A stretch of DNA of 54,655 nucleotides from Longibaculum muris (GCF_004343035.1 NZ_SMCQ01000020.1:1-54655); one strand, 5' to 3'. Positions 42,482 to 51,609 are shown, numbered from the stretch's first letter. Notes: generated by a model not told the origin, from the sequence alone. A program made the numbers and translations.

Positions 42482-42656
42482 ATAAAAGTCCTCCTTTAAT
42501 TTGAATAATCTTGATTTTGTGGTATGGCCGTATCTGGCCGGAAACGAAAAAACGCCCCAGTGCTTTAAGAAAATCTGCATAAAGCACTGGGGCGGCATAG
42601 TCCAGGATCATCCTGGAAAGGTATACAGTTGTCAGGGAGGGGCGCGAATCCTCAAT
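42456..42656 (-). CDS. Leader ORF before maff2, uncertain
   Basis: AAAGGAGG is followed by ATT (42656), then 66 open codons: EDSRPSLTTVYLSRMILDYA and on through PVLYADFLKALGRFF, with a stop inside maff2 exon 1. The next in-frame ATG is at 42608. A perfect terminator hairpin lies within the frame. It may be a leader peptide whose translation decides between termination and read-through, or simply a non-coding leader. Confidence 0.3.
   Translation of the reverse strand: MEDSRPSLTTVYLSRMILDYAAPVLYADFLKALGRFFVSGQIRPYHKIKIIQIKGGLLYGFFCKCD
42547..42594 (-). terminator. Strong terminator upstream of maff2
   Basis: On the minus strand a perfect 15-bp stem, CGCCCCAGTGCTTTA and its complement, with a 12-nt loop, is followed by TTTTTT. 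It lies between virD4 and maff2 in the direction of transcription, so it would attenuate the downstream transfer genes. Confidence 0.85.
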
Positions 42657-42679
42657 AGAACCTCCTTTCCGGTGAAAAG

Positions 42680-42713
42680 AAAAAGCCCGCCAAAGCCAGA
42701 GACTTTAACAGGC
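42680..42713 (-). terminator. Terminator directly after virD4
   Basis: On the minus strand GCCTGTTAAAG pairs with CTTTGGCGGGC (11 bp, three G-T pairs, 7-nt loop) and is followed by TTTTT. It begins 11 nt after the virD4 stop codon. Confidence 0.65.
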
Positions 42714-42723
42714 AGCTACATCA

Positions 42724-44568
42724 TTATACAGCCGGCGCCTCCAAATCCTCCGCCGTGACCTCATAATTGCGGTACAGCTCCCCAGGGCTGACGGGCAGCC
42801 TGGTTGAGAGGAATTTTTCAATGTCAAAAGCATTTTTAGGGGCATAATCAGACAGGTATTTATAGTTCGGGTGTTTCGTAATATCATATTTGCGGGAGAG
42901 GAAGGGCCGGACGCCCCTGATCTGCAGGAGGCATTTCCCTCCGTCCATCACGGCCAGTTCGTCCATCGACATCAAATCCTTTCCCAATTTCTGAAAATTC
43001 TGTCCGTGGGATTCCTGGCTGCCTTTGGTGACGCTGGTGTTATACATATCGATGGTCTCTTTTCCCAGCAGGGAATTCCAGCTTTTCAGCGTGGTTTCCT
43101 CCTTGCCTCCCAGGAAAAGGGAAGCGTCACAATTCCCGATGATGGTGTCCATGTTGTCCTTATAAAGCGCCTTTAACTGGCTCTGCGCCTGCAGGACCAA
43201 ACAGGCCGAAATCTCCCTGGAACGGATCGTCGCCATCAGCTTTTCCAGGTTCGGAATCTGCCCGATATTGGCGGCCTCGTCGATCAGGCACCGCACATGT
43301 ACCGGCAGCCTGCCGCCATACTTGTCATCGGCACGCTCGCACAGCAGATTGAACAGCTGCGTATAGGCCATGCTGACAAGGAAATTGAACGTCGCATCCG
43401 TATCGCTGATGATAAAGAACAGCGCCGTTTTCCTGTCCCCGACCAGGTCAAGCTCCAGCTCGTCATACATGGTGATCTCCCGGACCTCCTTAATATCGAA
43501 TGGCGCCAGTCTGGCGCCGCAGCTAATAAGTATGCTTTTCGCTGTCTTGCCCGCCGCTAATTTATATTTCTTATACTGGCGGAGGGCGAAGTGGTCCGGG
43601 TCTTTCTGCTCCAGCGCATCAAAGAGAAGGTCAACGGCATTTTTGAAACTTTCGTCATCCTCCCGGACCTCCATAGCGTTTATCATTTCTACCAGGGTGG
43701 AAAAATTCTGCTCGTTTGTCGGGGCCTCATAATAGATATAGCCGATCAGCGCCGTATACAGCAGGGTCTCGGCCTTGACCCAAAAATCGTCGCCGGATTT
43801 CCCTTCCCCTTTGGTGTTTGCAATCAGCACCGTTACCAGTTTCAGAATGTCCTTCTCATTGTGGATGTAGGCAAAAGGGTTATAGTGCATACTTTTTGAA
43901 AAGTTGATCGTATTGAATACCTTGATCTTATAAGGCTCATACACGGTTTTCCCATTCTTTCCCCTGACCGGTTTTCCGTCCTTGTCCAGTTTCGGAGTAC
44001 CGCGGCTTAACAGCTTTCCCACTTCGATTAAGACCGTGCCTTTCGGATCGGTGACGACATACGAACTATGGAGCTGCATGAGGTTGGGTTTTATAAAAAA
44101 TCTCGTCTTGCCGGAGCCGGAACCGCCGACTACCAGCACATTTTTATTGCGGGCATGGGCCGGGTTCTTCGGCCTGCCGGACATCATAAGTCCCTCGGTC
44201 TGCGTCAGGATAATGTTGTTTTCCGGTTTCGGGTCCATGAAAGGGGCAATGTCTGTTTTGTTCCCCCAACGGGCAGAGCCGTACTCCACATCTTTGCGGT
44301 ACTTTTTTGCATTTTTTCCTTTCACATATACCGCCAGCCGCACGATAGCCGCCCCGCATAATCCCGCCAGCCAGTCCAGTGCCGCACCCGGCCACATGCT
44401 TTGAAATGCCAGCGAGAAACCTTCGGACAATCCTAACAATTTCTGTGAGGCGTCCGTTCCGGGGGCAAGGCGCACCGCCTCGCCCAGCTTCGCAAATACC
44501 AGAAGGAACAAAAGATAGGGCAGGTGGAGGATCACCTGCTTTTTTAAGGCATCCGTGTCTATCTTCAT
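42724..44568 (-). CDS. VirD4-like coupling protein
   Basis: A 614-residue coupling ATPase that brings the relaxase-DNA complex to the channel. Two membrane helices (about 13-30 and 62-82) precede the ATPase domain with Walker A GGSGSGKT (148-155), SSYVVTDPKGTVLIEVG, Walker B region CLIDEAANIGQIPNLEKL and STLQAQSQLKALYKDN-like sensor region. Length and order match firmicute VirD4/TcpA proteins. The ATG overlaps the PcfB stop, with GGAGGGCC inside the PcfB 3' end serving as ribosome binding site. Confidence 0.93.
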   Translation of the reverse strand: MKIDTDALKKQVILHLPYLLFLLVFAKLGEAVRLAPGTDASQKLLGLSEGFSLAFQSMWPGAALDWLAGLCGAAIVRLAVYVKGKNAKKYRKDVEYGSARWGNKTDIAPFMDPKPENNIILTQTEGLMMSGRPKNPAHARNKNVLVVGGSGSGKTRFFIKPNLMQLHSSYVVTDPKGTVLIEVGKLLSRGTPKLDKDGKPVRGKNGKTVYEPYKIKVFNTINFSKSMHYNPFAYIHNEKDILKLVTVLIANTKGEGKSGDDFWVKAETLLYTALIGYIYYEAPTNEQNFSTLVEMINAMEVREDDESFKNAVDLLFDALEQKDPDHFALRQYKKYKLAAGKTAKSILISCGARLAPFDIKEVREITMYDELELDLVGDRKTALFFIISDTDATFNFLVSMAYTQLFNLLCERADDKYGGRLPVHVRCLIDEAANIGQIPNLEKLMATIRSREISACLVLQAQSQLKALYKDNMDTIIGNCDASLFLGGKEETTLKSWNSLLGKETIDMYNTSVTKGSQESHGQNFQKLGKDLMSMDELAVMDGGKCLLQIRGVRPFLSRKYDITKHPNYKYLSDYAPKNAFDIEKFLSTRLPVSPGELYRNYEVTAEDLEAPAV

Positions 44569-45035
44569 CGTTCCGGCCCTCCGTGTTCCTTGTTCTTTAC
44601 CCGGTCACGGCCAAGAGCCTGCGCCAGCTCCTTGAATTTATGAAGCTGGGAGAGCAGCGACGGCCTGGCGCTCCGGGCAAGGTCTTTCTGGGTATATTCC
44701 TTAAAAGCTGCCGTCAGCGCGTCCGCCTGGTTCGCTTTGAAATAGACCGTCCATTTAGGCGGGTCAGTCCCCAGCTCTTTTTCAATATGGTAGCGGACCT
44801 GGTGTTTCCTGGCGTACCGCTCAAAGGAGCGGATTCTGCCGGACACTTCAATAGTGTTGGCTCCTGGGTCCTTACAGGTCAGCCGTTTCATGCTGTTCCT
44901 GCCGACTTTCGGGGTCGTGCGTTCCTGCTCCATCTTCTGGAGCACGGCGGCAATGGCAGAGCGCAGCACCCGCCCGGACAGCTTCGCCGCCTGGATGGAG
45001 ACCGATACGGTCCGCTGTTCCAAATCTTCCTGCAT
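44565..45035 (-). CDS. PcfB-family protein with RPSL module
   Basis: A 156-residue PcfB/DUF3801-type protein that in related plasmids (pCF10) sits beside the coupling protein. It begins QEDLEQRTVSVSIQAAKLSG and includes IEVSGRIRSFERYARKHQVR. The end, RPSLLSQLHKFKELAQAL and a basic tail ending GPER, fits the shared C-terminal module. The ATG at 45035 lies 7 nt from GGAGG; the ATG at 45041 overlaps that site. Co-translated with virD4. Confidence 0.85.
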   Translation of the reverse strand: MQEDLEQRTVSVSIQAAKLSGRVLRSAIAAVLQKMEQERTTPKVGRNSMKRLTCKDPGANTIEVSGRIRSFERYARKHQVRYHIEKELGTDPPKWTVYFKANQADALTAAFKEYTQKDLARSARPSLLSQLHKFKELAQALGRDRVKNKEHGGPER

Positions 45036-45088
45036 AAGCATCCTCCTTCCTGATAAAATCTGTAATTATAAATTGGGAAACAACTGCC

Positions 45089-45889
45089 TTACCGGGCGTC
45101 CCCGATCACCTGCTGGCGGGGTGCGTGCTCAAAGGCTTTTGCCGCCTGGTCTGCCTGGATTTTCGCATGTTTCAAAAGCGTCTTAATGATGGTCGCCGGG
45201 TGGCTCTGTTCCTCTAAATGCGTCACCATATCCTTACAGCCCTCCGGGAGATATTCAGCCATATCCTTACAAGCATCCTCCAGGCCGCCCATGAAGCCCC
45301 AGCAGCTATCCGTCAGCTCGCCGTTTTTGTAAAGCTCAAATCCGTAGCACTCGCCCCGCAGGTAGGAATCATAAGCGGCCACTTCGCTGCGCATCAGGTC
45401 CTCCGCTTTTTTCCGAATGGCGCCGGTCATTTTTTCGCCGCCAAATTCCTTTAGAGCATCCTCTTTGGCAACATAAATCCATCCGACCTGACCGCTGTCC
45501 CAGGGGTCATTGAAACTTGTGGTCTGCATGGCAAGGCCGCTGTGGTCCATCAGATAGAGGGGCAGCGTAATGTATTTTTCGGAGATCACCTTCAGCATGG
45601 CGTCATCAACCGCCCGTTCCTCCGTTTTTGGCCCGTGCCGGAACCGGCTGCTCACAATGTTTACCATGTGTTCATAGCGTTTCAGGCCCGCTTCATCATG
45701 CCCCACGGTATCTAAATACATCTCCCGCAGGAAATCGTCTTTATCCATGTAATTGTGGCTGTCACCCAGCGCATAGCGGGAATGGAAGCAGGCCATTGTC
45801 CCAAAATGTTCGTCTACCTCACGGGGAGAGATTAAAATGTCGTCCGGCTGCACCATCAGCGCATACGGGCCTTCTACTGCCATCAGCAT
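45089..45889 (-). CDS. Hypothetical ICE accessory protein
   Basis: A 266-residue acidic protein of a family frequent in Clostridia ICEs and plasmids. Conserved-looking parts are LPLYLMDHSGLAMQTTSFND, then VGWIYVAKEDALKEFGGEKM and CWGFMGGLEDACKDM. I do not know its function. The short tail ends QQVIGDAR and lacks the KPSV module. Its start lies within 10 nt of the YodL-protein stop, using AGGAG from that gene's last codons. Confidence 0.7.
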   Translation of the reverse strand: MLMAVEGPYALMVQPDDILISPREVDEHFGTMACFHSRYALGDSHNYMDKDDFLREMYLDTVGHDEAGLKRYEHMVNIVSSRFRHGPKTEERAVDDAMLKVISEKYITLPLYLMDHSGLAMQTTSFNDPWDSGQVGWIYVAKEDALKEFGGEKMTGAIRKKAEDLMRSEVAAYDSYLRGECYGFELYKNGELTDSCWGFMGGLEDACKDMAEYLPEGCKDMVTHLEEQSHPATIIKTLLKHAKIQADQAAKAFEHAPRQQVIGDAR

Positions 45890-45895
45890 AAGCCA

Positions 45896-46999
45896 TCAAC
45901 TCCTTTCCGGTTCCCTGGGCTTTTTATCCGGCGCTTTCGGCCCTGCCTGCGCCACCTGTTTCCTCGCACTGTCAAGCTGTTCCCGCACGGAAACATCCCG
46001 CTTTGTCTCCGGCGTCCCTGCGCCGAAAAAATCCGGCAGCTCCTTAAAGCCGATACTGTCCACGTACCAGGCGGCATCCGCGCCATTCCCATGCAGGACT
46101 ACCACATCAGAAACGGAAAGGGAATGGCCCTTGAAATCTTCCGGGTGGTCGATATTGAACCGCCGGTAAATATCCTCCAGCGTTTCGCCCGGTTCCCGCT
46201 GCATGGCATAGACCATCCGGTAATTGTCCCGGTCCACGGAGAGCCCCCTGCTTTCCAGCCAGTCCAGGGACATAAAACGCAGGTTGTCTGTATTGTCCGA
46301 TAAGTCAAGCTGGTAAATGGAATAAGCGCTGATCCCATACTCTTTTTCATAGGAAGAAATACGCTCCAGAAGCGGCGCCGTTTCTCCCTCCATGTGTTCC
46401 TCATGTTCAAATGCCGCCAGCCTCATGCGGATTTTCCCGGTATCTCCTGAAAGCAGCCCGTCCGCCATGCACTCTTTTTCCGCATGGGAATCCGGGTACA
46501 GGCCTGCATAGGCCCCGCTGTTTTTCCTGAAAAATTCATCCAGGTCGAAAGCCAGGTCCGTGGATTCGTCAAGCCTTATATCATCCCCGCCCGGTTCCTC
46601 CATGGCAGGGACCGGCTGCTGCTTTTCCTCCGGCGGGAGGGGCTGCTTCACCGCAACGATCTCACCCGCCAGCCGGACAAATTTCTCCGGGTATTTGAAC
46701 TGTTCCTTATACTGCTCCATGAAATAATCGGGAAGGTCGGCAAAACTTTCCTCGCCGAGACCGGCTATGAAAAAGGTGCCTGCCATGATCTCGATCATCT
46801 CGCCGTCCTGGTTGTAGATCGCCCGGTTCAGGGGCAGCCCGTTTATTTTCCCTTCATCATTGCAGACAATCGCGACAGGCTCCGCATAAGGGTAGTAGCC
46901 CTCTATGCCTCCCCCGACTGCCTCCTGCATGGATTCAAGGCTCCCGTCCAGCTCGGCCTCATAAGGCGCTTTCCCCGGCTCTATCATCAACACTTTCAA
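45896..46999 (-). CDS. DUF3846/YodL-type polyvalent protein
   Basis: A 367-residue multidomain protein. Residues 1-110 look like DUF3846 (VLMIEPGKAPYEAELDGSLE, then YYPYAEPVAIVCNDEGKING). Residues 225-325 look like a YodL domain (ISAYSIYQLDLSDNTDNLRF, then LSVDRDNYRMVYAMQREPGE and VSDVVVLHGNGADAAWYVDS). The last 35 residues, DVSVREQLDSARKQVAQ plus basic tail, belong to the shared module. Such domain chains are typical of the polyvalent proteins described for phages and conjugative elements. The start is TTG, 9 nt from GGAGG. Confidence 0.75.
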   Translation of the reverse strand: MKVLMIEPGKAPYEAELDGSLESMQEAVGGGIEGYYPYAEPVAIVCNDEGKINGLPLNRAIYNQDGEMIEIMAGTFFIAGLGEESFADLPDYFMEQYKEQFKYPEKFVRLAGEIVAVKQPLPPEEKQQPVPAMEEPGGDDIRLDESTDLAFDLDEFFRKNSGAYAGLYPDSHAEKECMADGLLSGDTGKIRMRLAAFEHEEHMEGETAPLLERISSYEKEYGISAYSIYQLDLSDNTDNLRFMSLDWLESRGLSVDRDNYRMVYAMQREPGETLEDIYRRFNIDHPEDFKGHSLSVSDVVVLHGNGADAAWYVDSIGFKELPDFFGAGTPETKRDVSVREQLDSARKQVAQAGPKAPDKKPREPERS

Positions 47000-47823
47000 A
47001 TCTGCATATCCTCCTTCTTTTTAATTGGCGCCTTCGGCTCTGCCGCAGCCTTTTCCCGTTCCTTCGCCGCAGACAGCTTTCCCAGCACAGAAGGTTTTTC
47101 CGGCTTTTCAGGCATAGAAATGCCGCCCTCCGAAACATCGGCGGCGGTATGGTCTGTTTTTACCGGCTCCTGGCCCTCCACTGTATATCCGGGGAGAAGC
47201 ACGCCATTGACCGTAAAACAGTTTTCATGCTCTTTCGGAATAGGCGGTGAAATCTCCGCGAACAGATGGGAATAGGCTTTCTTTCTCCCGTCCAGGTACC
47301 TCTCGGCGGCGGCCTTGTCCGTGTAGCGTTTCTTATCCTGCCCTGCAAGATGGATGTTGTAGCCTTTCCTGGGTGAATTGATATACAGGTCCCATGTTAC
47401 ATACCAGGCAGTCGGAACATCCTGTTTTGCCTCCCTGTTATATGTTGTCTGTTCCCTGATCTGGCAGAACATCTTATAAACCCGGTTGCTGATCTCCATC
47501 CAGTCCTTGTTGTTGGAAAAGGGCTGCCAACAGTTCCCGGTATGCTTTACCTCCGGGGTGCGTAAGTATGCCAGCGCCCGGTCAAGCCGCTGCGTGGCCG
47601 CCGCCTGCTGTTCCCATTGCTTCGCTGCCGCCACCACGATGTCATAGGCTTTCTTTTCTCCCTCAATGCTGTCCTGGCGCATGGCCTGTACCGTTTCTGC
47701 CCCCTGTGCAATCAACGCTGAAATATCTGTGTTCTCGCATGATACCGTGTGTTCCACCTGCAGCTTGTAGCCTTCCGACAGGTCCCCGGAGCGGTGCACC
47801 CGGTAATCTTTGTTTTCCTCCAA
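46996..47823 (-). CDS. Hypothetical accessory protein with KPSV module
   Basis: A 275-residue protein. The first 110 residues are helical and include EHTVSCENTDISALIAQGAE; the middle has AWYVTWDLYINSPRKGYNIH and the conserved RYTDKAAAERYLDGRKKAYS, followed by a short VNGVLLPGYTVEGQEP. The end is KPSVLGKLSAAKEREK plus a Lys/Ala/Pro tail, the best example of the shared module. TTG at 47823 follows GGAGGTGGAAGGA. Function unknown. Confidence 0.7.
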   Translation of the reverse strand: MEENKDYRVHRSGDLSEGYKLQVEHTVSCENTDISALIAQGAETVQAMRQDSIEGEKKAYDIVVAAAKQWEQQAAATQRLDRALAYLRTPEVKHTGNCWQPFSNNKDWMEISNRVYKMFCQIREQTTYNREAKQDVPTAWYVTWDLYINSPRKGYNIHLAGQDKKRYTDKAAAERYLDGRKKAYSHLFAEISPPIPKEHENCFTVNGVLLPGYTVEGQEPVKTDHTAADVSEGGISMPEKPEKPSVLGKLSAAKEREKAAAEPKAPIKKKEDMQI

Positions 47824-47836
47824 TCCTTCCACCTCC

Positions 47837-49861
47837 TTAAATCTCCGGCGCATGGCTCTTTTTCGGTGCCGCCTGTGCCGGGGTAGTTTTTTCTGCCGGT
47901 TTCACCGCTGCAAGCTGCGCCATGACCGAAGGCCGGTCCGACGTAAATATGGAAATCTGTTCATTCTCCGCCAGCGGCTGCGCCGGAAGGGGCAGCGTTT
48001 CGTCCGAATGGGTCAGTATCTGCTCCCGTTTCAGGTCTGCCACGATCTCGTCAAATACCGCATTGATGGCTTTCCGTTCCGCACCCTCCGGGAAGGCTTT
48101 CAGGACTGCCATTTCCCCGCTTTTATCTGTCGCGAAAGTAACGGCACAATCCGCATGTCCCGCCAGATAATCAGAGCTGTAAGGCAGCTTATCCTTGATG
48201 TAACAGGCAAAGGCCCTGGCGGTCATCTCCGTGTTGCTGTCCCAATAGCCGCCGTCCTTTTCGCACTCCTTACCCATGCGCACGGAATTCCGGTAAAAAT
48301 CGGTTTCCACCCGCCCGATCTGCGGCGCCTCCTGTGCCTGCATCCCGGACAGCATGTGCTCGAATATTTCCAGCCGTTCCCGCTCACTTTTGGGGATCAC
48401 CCGCCCGGTGACAGACTTCTTGAAAGCGCTGATCTGCTCCACGGAACCGGCCTCGCCGGATAGAAACGACTCTTTAAGAACCGCGTAGGTTTTCATCTGT
48501 TCCTCATTGCCATGCCGTTTTAGGGAACCGAGCACCGCCGAATCCAGCCAGCCTGCCGCATTTTTCCGGGTTCGTTCTGTCTGCGCTTTGGTGCGGGCCG
48601 CGGCCTGCTCCGGCGTCTCCGGCTTATATTTCATGGTATCAATCAGCTTCTGGAACGGCGCATAGAGGCGGGGCTGTTCCGAGAGCATCCCATTCGCGCC
48701 CATCTTTGTACCCAGGTAATCGTCAAACCCGTGCCACCATTCATGGGCTAAAGAGCCGGCCCCGTGCATCTTCGTAAGGTTGATGACCTTCCGCAGCGGT
48801 TCATAATGGGCCGCCGCGTTGCCGCTTCCCCTGGCGCCGAAAGCGATGGCAAGCGTTCCCTGATAGGCAATATCTTTATCACTGATCTGCAAGGCCGACG
48901 CCAGATCCTTCAGCGCCTCAAATCCCATGTTGAGGGAAGCCTGCCGGTCATTCTGGTTCATCCAGTTCCCAAATTCACCGCCGCGGAACCCGAAGGTATC
49001 AAGGTAGTGCTGCCCGGTGATCTCCATGCCGTTTCTGTAATCCGGCCCGGTGCGCCGCACATGGGAGAGCTGGGGAGGCACAAACCGCGTCTTTCCGCTT
49101 TTGCTGCGCCCTTTTGCCAACGCCTGCACCCATTTCAGGGCGGCCTCCCGCGATTCAAAGTTTGTCTGCAAGATGGAATAGCCCTTCGTCACATAATAGG
49201 TGTCAGGTTTCCAGTCATTATTTTTGGAATAAGTATTCTTCCCGTCGTTGAAATGGATCGCATAGCCCTTCGGCACCTTCTGGTCTTTGGAAACGCCAAA
49301 CTGTTCCTTCTGCGCTTTCTGTGTGAAGTTCCGCTCAAAATGCGCGGCAGAGTGAACCATCAGGGCATTGGACAGCTTGTTTGTAATGGCCGGGTTCTCC
49401 CGGCCCTTTTCCGTCGCCTGGTAATGGATGCCGCTGCCCCAGCCCTGCACCTGTTCCAGATATCCGTTTTCCACAAAGAAACGGTCATAGGCCTTCATTG
49501 CGTCCTCCACGGTGCGCACCTCCGAGACCGCGCTTTGCAGCTCCCGTACCGTCTGGATATATTCTTTTTGTCTTGCAAGGCGCTTTTCCGGCGTGTCGTC
49601 CCTGCGGTAATACTGCGGGGAGGCATTCAGCCCGTCCCTCGCCTTTTTGATAAAATAGACCACGCCAAGGGGAATCCCGTCATCAAGCATGGCCGTATAA
49701 TCCGGTTTCTTCCAGATATTATCTTTTTTTACGAATTTCTCGGCTTCACGCTCATTCATGGCGTCCAGATCGTTCACATAGAGCCCCCGGTCCTTCCATA
49801 AATCTTTTTTTGCGCCGCCGATCTTTTCCCCAAAATCTTCATGCTGTATGTTGTCAGCCAA
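47837..49861 (-). CDS. LPD1-like metallopeptidase-type polyvalent protein
   Basis: A 674-residue protein. Residues 255-400 form a large polyvalent protein domain (LPD1-like) with a zinc-peptidase motif HEWWHGFDDYLG, preceded by IAFGARGSGNAAAHYEP and VINLTKMHGAGSLA. The second half contains ARAFACYIKDKLPYSSDYLA, also typical. The tail RPSVMAQLAAVKPAEKT is the shared module. Proteins of this kind are thought to be delivered with the DNA and to counter recipient defences, by analogy only. The start is TTG at 49861 with GGAGGTGA upstream; an ATG 4 nt earlier is out of frame. Confidence 0.8.
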   Translation of the reverse strand: MADNIQHEDFGEKIGGAKKDLWKDRGLYVNDLDAMNEREAEKFVKKDNIWKKPDYTAMLDDGIPLGVVYFIKKARDGLNASPQYYRRDDTPEKRLARQKEYIQTVRELQSAVSEVRTVEDAMKAYDRFFVENGYLEQVQGWGSGIHYQATEKGRENPAITNKLSNALMVHSAAHFERNFTQKAQKEQFGVSKDQKVPKGYAIHFNDGKNTYSKNNDWKPDTYYVTKGYSILQTNFESREAALKWVQALAKGRSKSGKTRFVPPQLSHVRRTGPDYRNGMEITGQHYLDTFGFRGGEFGNWMNQNDRQASLNMGFEALKDLASALQISDKDIAYQGTLAIAFGARGSGNAAAHYEPLRKVINLTKMHGAGSLAHEWWHGFDDYLGTKMGANGMLSEQPRLYAPFQKLIDTMKYKPETPEQAAARTKAQTERTRKNAAGWLDSAVLGSLKRHGNEEQMKTYAVLKESFLSGEAGSVEQISAFKKSVTGRVIPKSERERLEIFEHMLSGMQAQEAPQIGRVETDFYRNSVRMGKECEKDGGYWDSNTEMTARAFACYIKDKLPYSSDYLAGHADCAVTFATDKSGEMAVLKAFPEGAERKAINAVFDEIVADLKREQILTHSDETLPLPAQPLAENEQISIFTSDRPSVMAQLAAVKPAEKTTPAQAAPKKSHAPEI

Positions 49862-49891
49862 TCATTATCACCTCCAGTCTGTCATAAAAAA

Positions 49892-50794
49892 TCACCGCTC
49901 CGGGGAAGGGCGGCGTTCCTGTAATTTATCATGCTGCGGGCGTATTCCCATGATCCGGTCCGTCTCCCTGCGGACCAGCCGGTCAAGCGCACCCAAATCC
50001 TCCGGGGTAACGGCAAACTCCCGGTAATTCTCATACCAGAGCCCCGTGACCGCCGCAATCGGCAGTAGCTTTTCCGGCCCTCCGGGAAAAAGGCGGTAGA
50101 CCGGACCGCCGTCAAGGAGCATCTGCTTCGCTGTCCCCAGGGGTATGCGGTACATATCTGTGTCCGGGTTCTGCGCCTCCTCCATATACTCCACATTCAG
50201 CCGTTCCTCCAAATCCTGGGGCATATAGGAAAATGCCTGCTCCTTCCACTGGCTGAACCGGTTAGAATAGCGGTACTGCCATTCCGTCACCTGCTCCGGC
50301 GCATAGAGGTAGCGCCAGGTTTTCAGGGCGTCCTTTTCGCACAGCTCCATTGACTCCCATTTTTCAATAGCTACCTCCGCCTTCGTGCCGTCCCGGTATT
50401 CCATGCTGACGCCGTAAGGGTAGAGGGTATTCCTTTCTATATCCTGCCGCAGCGTGTCAAGGCCCATCATCAGGACATCCCCGTACAGCCGTCCGTCCTC
50501 TTTGCGCTCCGTGTGGAACAGGAAGGCCCTTGCGCCGGGATATTCCGTCATGGCAGCTGTCCGGTAAAGCTCCGCCGAAGGGCAGTAGGCAAGCAGCGCG
50601 TCCGAAAGCCACATGTGATTCTTCCCCATGACGGCAATGGAATCCGCCCCGGTATTCGTGGCAAGCGTGCGCAGGTTATATTCGCTGTCCCGCAGGAAAT
50701 CCCCGGCCAGGATATGGAGCTCATAGGCAAATACGCCTAAATCCGTATCGCGGACTAAGTGAATCTGCGGAAGTGGTTCCTGTTTCAAGTTCAT
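49892..50794 (-). CDS. DUF5688-like accessory protein
   Basis: A 300-residue acidic protein similar in layout to DUF5688 proteins: NTGADSIAVMGKNHMWLSDA, then YPYGVSMEYRDGTKAEVAIE and YRIPLGTAKQMLLDGGPVYR, and a C-terminal VTGLWYENYREFAVTPEDLG. The final QHDKLQERRPSPER is a short basic end, without the full KPSV module. GGGAGG precedes the ATG at 50794; the longer frame starts earlier without support. Function unknown. Confidence 0.65.
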   Translation of the reverse strand: MNLKQEPLPQIHLVRDTDLGVFAYELHILAGDFLRDSEYNLRTLATNTGADSIAVMGKNHMWLSDALLAYCPSAELYRTAAMTEYPGARAFLFHTERKEDGRLYGDVLMMGLDTLRQDIERNTLYPYGVSMEYRDGTKAEVAIEKWESMELCEKDALKTWRYLYAPEQVTEWQYRYSNRFSQWKEQAFSYMPQDLEERLNVEYMEEAQNPDTDMYRIPLGTAKQMLLDGGPVYRLFPGGPEKLLPIAAVTGLWYENYREFAVTPEDLGALDRLVRRETDRIMGIRPQHDKLQERRPSPER

Positions 50795-50817
50795 TTCCTC
50801 CCTTCGTTCTGTTTTTA

Positions 50818-51609
50818 TCACCGGCTGCCCCTGTCATGGGACGCCTCCGGCTGGTGCTTTGCCGGCGCTGCCTTCGCCGCCTGCTCCCGCATGGCCTCCA
50901 GGACGGAGGGCCGGCGCTGTGCCTGCCGTTCCAGCCCTTCCAGGGCGGCGATTGCCTTTTCAGCCTGTTTCTTCATGGCGCCCATGCACGCACGGCTGGC
51001 ACGGTAGGGAGCCTTGACATAGCGGGCAATCTCCCCGCCGGCCTTTGCCTGCTGCACCGGTTCCTTTCCCATCAGCGCCAGGCACATATTTTTTAGGTGC
51101 TTTCCTGCCTCATGGTACTCGGAAACGAAAGCATCGATCCTCTCCATTGCCCGGTTACTGGCCTGCTGGTGGTTTTCCGCCCCCTGACGTACCGCCTCTA
51201 ACGCCGGTTTCAGGTGCAGGAAATTGGCGAGCCCGTTCAATGCAATCGTACCGCGTTCCTTGAAATCCTCCAGGATATGCCTGCATCCCTCAACAATCTT
51301 TCCCTTTAGCTCTGATAATTTCTGTTGCATGGAGGCAATATTGCCCTCCAGCGTCTTGCAGGTCTTTTGTAAGGAAGCTTTCAGGGAGCGGTCCTGCATT
51401 TTCTGCAGGTCCTCCCGCATGGCCTCCAACTCGCCGACCGCTATGGAAAGGCGGTTCTCCATCCCTGTGACAGATTCGATCAGTTTTGCGAAGTCCACAT
51501 AGGCGGGGGAATCATTTTCCTTTAAGAACGCAAGCAGCGCCTTAACCTGCTCATTTTCCGCAATCGGCGTTCCCGTGCCGGAATCCGTATGTGTCCTTTC
51601 CTCCGCCAT
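50818..51609 (-). CDS. DUF6674-like helical protein with RPSV module
   Basis: A 263-residue, almost entirely helical protein. It contains ENEQVKALLAFLKENDSPAY, a coiled coil (about 60-115), GTIALNGLANFLHLKPALEA and ASRACMGAMKKQAEKAIAAL, matching from memory the DUF6674 family of firmicute ICEs. The tail is RPSVLEAMREQAAKAAP plus His/Pro/Ala. GAGGGGAG precedes the ATG, next to the stop of the small HTH gene. Function unknown. Confidence 0.72.
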   Translation of the reverse strand: MAEERTHTDSGTGTPIAENEQVKALLAFLKENDSPAYVDFAKLIESVTGMENRLSIAVGELEAMREDLQKMQDRSLKASLQKTCKTLEGNIASMQQKLSELKGKIVEGCRHILEDFKERGTIALNGLANFLHLKPALEAVRQGAENHQQASNRAMERIDAFVSEYHEAGKHLKNMCLALMGKEPVQQAKAGGEIARYVKAPYRASRACMGAMKKQAEKAIAALEGLERQAQRRPSVLEAMREQAAKAAPAKHQPEASHDRGSR

